Below are positions 60,102 to 64,000 of a stretch of 64,000 nucleotides of DNA, piece by piece. The stretch spans positions 420,029 through 484,028 of the forward strand of contig NZ_KI519420.1 in the NCBI RefSeq assembly GCF_000482465.1. The letters run 5' to 3'. Source of the DNA: Runella limosa DSM 17973. Lineage in GTDB: Bacteria > Bacteroidota > Bacteroidia > Cytophagales > Spirosomataceae. Below the pieces are notes generated by a model, which was given only the letters and a program-made list of their open reading frames with translations, was not told where the DNA came from and made no database searches. The translations under genes were made by a program, and so were the position numbers. Position 1 is the first letter of the stretch, and each line of letters starts with the position of its first letter.

Positions 60102-60686
60102 ATGACTTCCAAAGTAGCTTACCGTTTTTACCCTTCGTTGCTCAATACCTACTCACGGTTTTTGCAGGGAAAAATCAGTGAGCAGGAAGTGCTAGACCGT
60201 ATCAATCGGGTGCCTATCCCACAAACCGAGGCACAGTTTAGGGGTGTTTCTTTTGAAGATGCAGTATTGAAAAAAATCGGAGAGGACCAATTTGACCCCC
60301 AAATTTTAGCAACTGTTCGCCAAAAATTACCTTCACCCATCATCAAAACGCAGGCTTACTGCCAATACCAAATTGCCGATGTGATGATTTATGGCTTTGT
60401 GGATGTATTGGGCCGAAAAGAAGCCGTTGACCTCAAAACAACTTCTCATTATTCGGCAGATCGTTTTCGGCAAGACCATCAAAATTTTTATTTACCCGCC
60501 TTATACTTCCGAGGTGTTCGGCAGATGCGTTATCTAATCACTGATTTTGTGAACGTTTACGAAGAAATCTACGAAGCCTCGGCCGATTTTGAAGGGCAGT
60601 TAGAGGAGCTTTATTCGTTTAAAATGTTTCTGGAAGAACACCGTGAACAAATAACGGATGCAAAGATTTTTGCCAAAAAGAAGTAG
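60102..60686 (+). CDS. RecB-like PD-(D/E)XK nuclease family protein
   Basis: A 194-aa cytosolic protein. FRGVSFEDAVLKKIGE gives the helix with the conserved Glu, and after a variable stretch YQIADVMIYGFVDVLGRKEAVDLKTTSHYSADRFRQDHQNFYLPALYF provides the core D...D-x-K of RecB/Cas4-like nucleases (GFVDV, AVDLKTT) followed by the motif IV helix with Q-x(3)-Y. The pattern is convincing for the fold. No helicase or CRISPR partner is adjacent. It may be phage-derived or act in repair. Downstream about 300 bp are non-coding. Confidence 0.7.
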   Translation: MTSKVAYRFYPSLLNTYSRFLQGKISEQEVLDRINRVPIPQTEAQFRGVSFEDAVLKKIGEDQFDPQILATVRQKLPSPIIKTQAYCQYQIADVMIYGFVDVLGRKEAVDLKTTSHYSADRFRQDHQNFYLPALYFRGVRQMRYLITDFVNVYEEIYEASADFEGQLEELYSFKMFLEEHREQITDAKIFAKKK

Positions 60687-60982
60687 TTTTAACTCTTTCA
60701 GCTTAAAATATAAATCTACTATTCATTGCTCCAGAGGAGCTACATCTTAGTAGAAATAGTAAATCAGGCCCAAAACAAAGCCCCATCGGGGTGACATCTT
60801 TCACCTGTCAATCAATTAATTTATGAAATTTTGAGTGGTAAATGATTATTTTGCGGCTTTACCTTAGTGGTTTAATGTAATTTTCTCACAGAAAACATCA
60901 CAAAAAGCACTAAATCAGGGATAAATGAGCATTGTGCTGCAATTACCTCAGTGAAATTTAGTGCCTTAGTGGTTTAAAAAAG
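60687..60982. other. Non-coding region with repeat hairpins upstream of argH
   Basis: A 296-bp AT-rich region. It holds the paired hairpin element (60728-60799), then tttaccttagtggtttaatg and gtgccttagtggttt repeats (near 60860 and 60960). The argH promoter must lie in it but was not pinned down. Confidence 0.45.
60728..60799. repeat. Paired hairpin plus acatctt repeat
   Basis: Two short hairpins, GCTCC-aga-GGAGC (60728-60740) and CCCC-atc-GGGG (60781-60791), are each followed by an acatctt sequence. Similar 'hairpin then (g)acatctt' units are widespread between genes in Bacteroidota and some other phyla (from memory). Confidence 0.6.
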
Positions 60983-62317
60983 ATGAAACTCTGGCAAAAA
61001 GAAACAACTTCCATCTCCGAAAAAATTGAGAAATTCACCGTCGGGCGTGACCGTGAAATGGATTTATATTTGGCCCCTTACGATGTGCAAGGAAACATCG
61101 CGCACGCCACTATGCTCGAAAGTGTAGGACTCCTTGCGAGTGATGAGTTAAAAGTGTTGAGTGATGAATTGAAATCCATTTACCAAGACATTCTGCAGGG
61201 GAGGTTTGAGATTGAGGAGGGGGTAGAGGATGTACACTCGCAAGTAGAGCTAATGCTTACGCGTAAATTGGGTGATGTTGGTAAAAAAATCCACAGCGGC
61301 CGCTCACGCAATGACCAAGTATTGGTGGATATGAAGCTCTTTACGCGCAGTCGGTTAGAAGAAGTAGCACTGGCTTCTAAGAAGCTGTTTGATTTGCTTA
61401 TCAAACGCTCAAATCAGCACAAAAATGACCTTTTGCCAGGCTATACGCACTTACAAATCGCGATGCCGTCGTCGTTTGGTCTTTGGTTTGGCGCGTACGC
61501 CGAAGCATTGGTGGACGACATGAGCATGATTCAAACGGCTTATAAGTTAGCCAATAAAAATCCGCTTGGTTCGGGAGCTGGCTATGGTTCTTCATTTCCT
61601 CTGAACCGCACGATGACTACCGAATTATTGGGTTTTGAAACCTTGCATTATAACGTAGTTTATGCCCAAATGTCGCGCGGTAAAACCGAACAAACGGCGC
61701 TAACGGCCATTGCGGCGTTGTCGGCGACGTTGTCTCGATTGGCGATGGATGTTTGCTTGTACAATAGCCAGAACTTTGCCTTTGTGACCCTGCCCGATGA
61801 TTTGACAACGGGAAGTAGTATCATGCCGCACAAAAAGAACCCTGACGTAGCGGAGCTATTACGGGCAAAAACCAACCGTCTAAAGGCATTGCCTACCGAA
61901 ATAACGATGGTTATGAGTAACTTACCTTCTGGCTATCACCGCGATATGCAGTTGCTCAAGGAGTTACTAATGCCTGCTTTTGAAGAAATCTTGGATTGTT
62001 TGGACATCACGCATTTCATGTTGGAACATCTGCAAGTAAAGCCCAATTTGTTGGTTGATGCCAAATACGATTTGTTGTTTAGCGTAGAGCGAGTGAATGA
62101 GTTGGTGGTACAAGGAGTGCCTTTCCGTGATGCGTATCGTCAAGTGGGCAAAGAAATCAACGAAAATACGTACCAAGCCTCGCGTGACCTTAAACACACC
62201 CATGAAGGAAGCATTGGAAATTTATGTAATGACCAAATTGAGGGATTGATGGAGGCCGAAATGCGCCGATTTGGATTTGAGAAAGCACATGGAGCTGTGG
62301 AGAAATTGTTGAAATAA
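60983..62317 (+). CDS. argH: Argininosuccinate lyase
   Basis: A 444-aa enzyme of the fumarase/aspartase superfamily that splits argininosuccinate into arginine and fumarate, the last step of arginine synthesis. Signature GSSIMPHKKNPDVAELLRAKTNRL (near residue 275) is complete with the catalytic Ser. N-terminal FTVGRDREMDLYLAPYDVQGNIAHATML, HSGRSRNDQVLVDMKLFTR and PGYTHLQIAMPSSFGLWFGAYAEALVDD give further confirmation. The length is slightly short because the C-terminal end is trimmed. Other arg genes are not in the window. Confidence 0.96.
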   Translation: MKLWQKETTSISEKIEKFTVGRDREMDLYLAPYDVQGNIAHATMLESVGLLASDELKVLSDELKSIYQDILQGRFEIEEGVEDVHSQVELMLTRKLGDVGKKIHSGRSRNDQVLVDMKLFTRSRLEEVALASKKLFDLLIKRSNQHKNDLLPGYTHLQIAMPSSFGLWFGAYAEALVDDMSMIQTAYKLANKNPLGSGAGYGSSFPLNRTMTTELLGFETLHYNVVYAQMSRGKTEQTALTAIAALSATLSRLAMDVCLYNSQNFAFVTLPDDLTTGSSIMPHKKNPDVAELLRAKTNRLKALPTEITMVMSNLPSGYHRDMQLLKELLMPAFEEILDCLDITHFMLEHLQVKPNLLVDAKYDLLFSVERVNELVVQGVPFRDAYRQVGKEINENTYQASRDLKHTHEGSIGNLCNDQIEGLMEAEMRRFGFEKAHGAVEKLLK

Positions 62318-62334
62318 AACTTGCCGAAATAACG

Positions 62335-62625
62335 TTAAAACCCTTCAGGTTTTTGACGGGTATTGCGAATTGTGATGATTTCGATGCTTGTATCAAGCAC
62401 ACGATAGTAAAATACGACGTGCTTGTTCATCACACATTCGCGTATGTTAGCTTGTTTTTGAGAAGCTTTATAGAGGTAGGGCATTTTGCTGATAAGTTTC
62501 ATTTGCTCGGTTAGCGCCAACAAAAAATCTATTTTGATACGTTCTGACCAGTTTTGTGCCAAATAATCAGCAATTTGCTCTATATCTCGGCGGGCGCGTT
62601 CTGAAAGTTCAACGGTTAATTCCAT
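62335..62625 (-). CDS. RelE/ParE family toxin
   Basis: A 96-aa protein. VELSERARRDIEQIADYLAQNWSERIKIDFLLALTEQMKLISKMPYLYKAS is the usual two-helix start, and IRECVMNKHVVFYYRVLDTSIEIITIRNTRQKPE the beta-sheet end of ParE/RelE toxins. It overlaps the antitoxin gene by 17 bp. The target (gyrase or mRNA) cannot be told from sequence, but the ending NTRQ fits the ParE-like branch. Confidence 0.88.
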   Translation of the reverse strand: MELTVELSERARRDIEQIADYLAQNWSERIKIDFLLALTEQMKLISKMPYLYKASQKQANIRECVMNKHVVFYYRVLDTSIEIITIRNTRQKPEGF

Positions 62626-62848
62626 ACTGCGACTTCATAAAATCAAAGAAATCGGTTTTACGCCCAGCGTTCAAATCTTGAAGTCCCTCTTGGATTGCCG
62701 CTTGGGTAGGGGTGTCCAGATTGTCCCAAAAATCAAAAACTCCCTCGGCTTCTCGTGATAATAATACGACGTAAGCCTGTAAAACAGCATCGTCATTGAT
62801 GCGTTCTATGAGGGTGTGAAGTGTTGATTTTAATTGTGTCGTGTTCAT
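62609..62848 (-). CDS. Antitoxin partner of the RelE/ParE toxin
   Basis: A 79-aa small acidic protein immediately upstream of the toxin (17-bp overlap). The text TLIERINDDAVLQAYVVLLSREAEGVFDFWDNLDTPTQAAIQEGLQDLNAGRKTDFFDFM is typical of Bacteroidota antitoxins of the addiction module type, with the toxin-binding stretch IQEGLQDLNAGR. DNA binding is not obvious. Confidence 0.8.
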   Translation of the reverse strand: MNTTQLKSTLHTLIERINDDAVLQAYVVLLSREAEGVFDFWDNLDTPTQAAIQEGLQDLNAGRKTDFFDFMKSQYGINR

Positions 62849-62944
62849 TTTAAGTTTTTATTTTCGAGGGCTTAATCTTTTTCATTTATATAAAAGTTAT
62901 TCTACAAGTTTACTATGTAAATTTTGTAAAATCAAGTCGGTGGT

Positions 62945-63412
62945 TTATTTATCTTTGCTATCTATCGCTTTCAGCAATTCCCAAACAATATCACTTTCAA
63001 AACCTCGACTGAGGGCAAAACGCACCAATTTTTGTTTGGTAGCAGTAGGTTCGCCGCGTAGAGTACGTACTTTTTTGATGAGTAAATCTTGCAAAACGGC
63101 TTCGTATTCGTCGCCATCTATTTCGGTAAGCCCTTTTTGAATCAAGTCATTCGACAAGCCACGGAGCTTCATTTCTTGACGAATTTTCAGGCGCCCCCAT
63201 TTTTTGACCCGAAATTTTCCCCTGGCAAAAGCCCGTGCAAACCGTTCTTCGTTTAGGTAATTTTGGGCAATCAATTCTTGAAGAATGGGTTCCAGCTCAT
63301 CATCAGTGATTTCGAGCTCGTGCAGCCGTTGTTTTACTTCTTTGGTACTACGTTCTTGGTAAGCACAAAAGGCAGCAGCTTTGACGAGGGCTTGTTTTTG
63401 GCGTTCAGTCAT
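62945..63412 (-). CDS. recX: Regulatory protein RecX
   Basis: A 155-aa helical-repeat protein that modulates RecA filaments. AAAFCAYQERSTKEVKQRLHELEITDDELEPILQELIAQNYLNEERFARAFARGKFRVKKWGRLKIRQEMKLRGLSNDLIQKGL has the standard RecX repeats, including the RFARAFARGK basic patch, and the last repeat ends near VRFALSRGFESDIVWELLKAI. recA is not nearby. It is divergent from the MFS gene at the right edge. Confidence 0.94.
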   Translation of the reverse strand: MTERQKQALVKAAAFCAYQERSTKEVKQRLHELEITDDELEPILQELIAQNYLNEERFARAFARGKFRVKKWGRLKIRQEMKLRGLSNDLIQKGLTEIDGDEYEAVLQDLLIKKVRTLRGEPTATKQKLVRFALSRGFESDIVWELLKAIDSKDK

Positions 63413-63505
63413 TTATGAATTGTTTTGGCAAAAATAACAATAGAACTTTTAGAACATAGTCCGTAAATTGCAGCGTTTTTCCAAACCCCTCTAACACCCT
63501 TTAAA

Positions 63506-64000
63506 ATGCCTCCCCATAACTTCCGTTGGCGGATAGTGTTTCTTCTTTTCTTGATTACGACAATCAACTACGTTGACCGAAATGTTTTGTCGTTTTCGAT
63601 GCTCGACGATGCGTTTCGGAAAGAGATGTTGGGGGTGCCGCTTTCATATACCCTCACCCAAGCTGATTTAGATGCGTTTAAGATTCAATACGGCTGGGTT
63701 GATACGGCTTTTAAGCTGGCTTATGCTTTGGGTTTTATTATGATTGGTTGGCTCATCGACCGCCTCGGAACCCGCAAAGGATTGTCGTTTGCGATTGGTT
63801 TGTGGAGTTTGGCGGGCGTAGCCACGGCCTACGTAGGCAGTTTCCGAAGTTTGTTGGGAGCGCGTTTTGCGCTTGGGATTGGAGAAGCGGGAAATTTTCC
63901 TTCGAGCATCAAGTCGATTGCCGAGTGGTTTCCCAAAAAAGAACGGGCGTTTGCCACTGGTTTGTTTAATGCAGGAACCAACGTTGGGATTATTCTAACA
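63506..64000 (+). CDS. MFS transporter, ExuT/hexuronate-like (partial, cut by window end)
   Basis: Open frame of 165 codons from the ATG at 63506 to the last base of the window. Translation begins MPPHNFRWRIVFLLFLITTI, then NYVDRNVLSFSMLDDAFRKE, an insertion of about 20 residues (VPLSYTLTQADLDAFKIQ), YGWVDTAFKLAYALGFIMIG, and GIGEAGNFPSSIKSIAEWFP with KKERAFATGLFNAGTN. These match helices 1-5 of the ExuT-type anion:cation symporters and parallel the exuT of this window. The rest is outside. It likely imports a hexuronate or other sugar acid. It is divergent from recX with a 93-bp gap. Confidence 0.88.
   Translation, partial: MPPHNFRWRIVFLLFLITTINYVDRNVLSFSMLDDAFRKEMLGVPLSYTLTQADLDAFKIQYGWVDTAFKLAYALGFIMIGWLIDRLGTRKGLSFAIGLWSLAGVATAYVGSFRSLLGARFALGIGEAGNFPSSIKSIAEWFPKKERAFATGLFNAGTNVGIILT

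Noticed and set aside
60102-60686. Cas4 protein
   Set aside because: The RecB-like core is present, but there are no cluster cysteines and no CRISPR genes or repeats nearby.

Overview
The window comes from a member of the Bacteroidota, most likely a Cytophagales bacterium of the Runella/Dyadobacter/Spirosoma type. This rests on several things: moderate GC; the families present (S41 CtpA-type peptidase, bifunctional DAHP synthase/chorismate mutase, fasciclin lipoprotein, ExuT-type hexuronate carriers, VapBC/HigBA modules); few Shine-Dalgarno sites; and many short palindromic repeats between genes. No rRNA, tRNA, CRISPR array or classical transposase was seen.

Positions 1-24000 are largely devoted to plant polysaccharides. 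On the + strand lie a sialidase-like beta-propeller, a large GH67/GH20-like hydrolase, an (alpha/alpha)6-barrel hydrolase, a lactonase, a DUF2264 (GH154-type) enzyme and a CBM9-like protein. Facing them on the - strand is a pectin/hexuronate operon: kdgF, GH105 unsaturated rhamnogalacturonyl hydrolase, uxaB, uxaC, kdgK, kdgA, exuT and an NTF2-like protein. Together these release unsaturated and saturated galacturonate, import hexuronates, convert them to tagaturonate and altronate, and split KDPG into pyruvate and glyceraldehyde-3-phosphate. Altronate dehydratase (UxaA) and the KduI/KduD steps are not in the window. A second ExuT-like carrier is cut by the right edge.

Positions 20000-36900 hold mostly core genes: AEC transporter, radical SAM/B12 protein, gmk, an ECF sigma/anti-sigma pair, mreBCD, glycosyltransferases, ybaB, a thioesterase, a CtpA-type protease, polA and thioredoxin-fold proteins. 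Positions 37000-63400 hold enoyl-CoA hydratase, three toxin-antitoxin pairs, a GH39 enzyme, gcvP, a fasciclin lipoprotein, a CBS protein, uvrA, a membrane-anchored metalloprotease, RNase D, clpB, lspA, proline dehydrogenase, DAHP synthase/chorismate mutase, an M1 peptidase, argH and recX.

The most striking observation is a set of GC-rich palindromic elements inside conserved genes, read through in frame. The largest, about 531 bp in uvrA, carries a complete DUF559 (Vsr-like) nuclease domain between inverted copies of a palindromic unit. It contains no methionine codon and so seems to be made only as part of UvrA. A solo copy of the same unit sits in frame in uxaC. Different palindromic elements sit in gcvP and at the start codon of a glycoside hydrolase gene. 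This looks like a nuclease-carrying, host-gene-tolerated mobile element with small non-coding relatives. Other repeat structures include a 4 x 71-bp tandem duplication of the kdgK 3' end, 51-bp REP-like units, and six hairpins with a constant TGAG loop but compensated stems.
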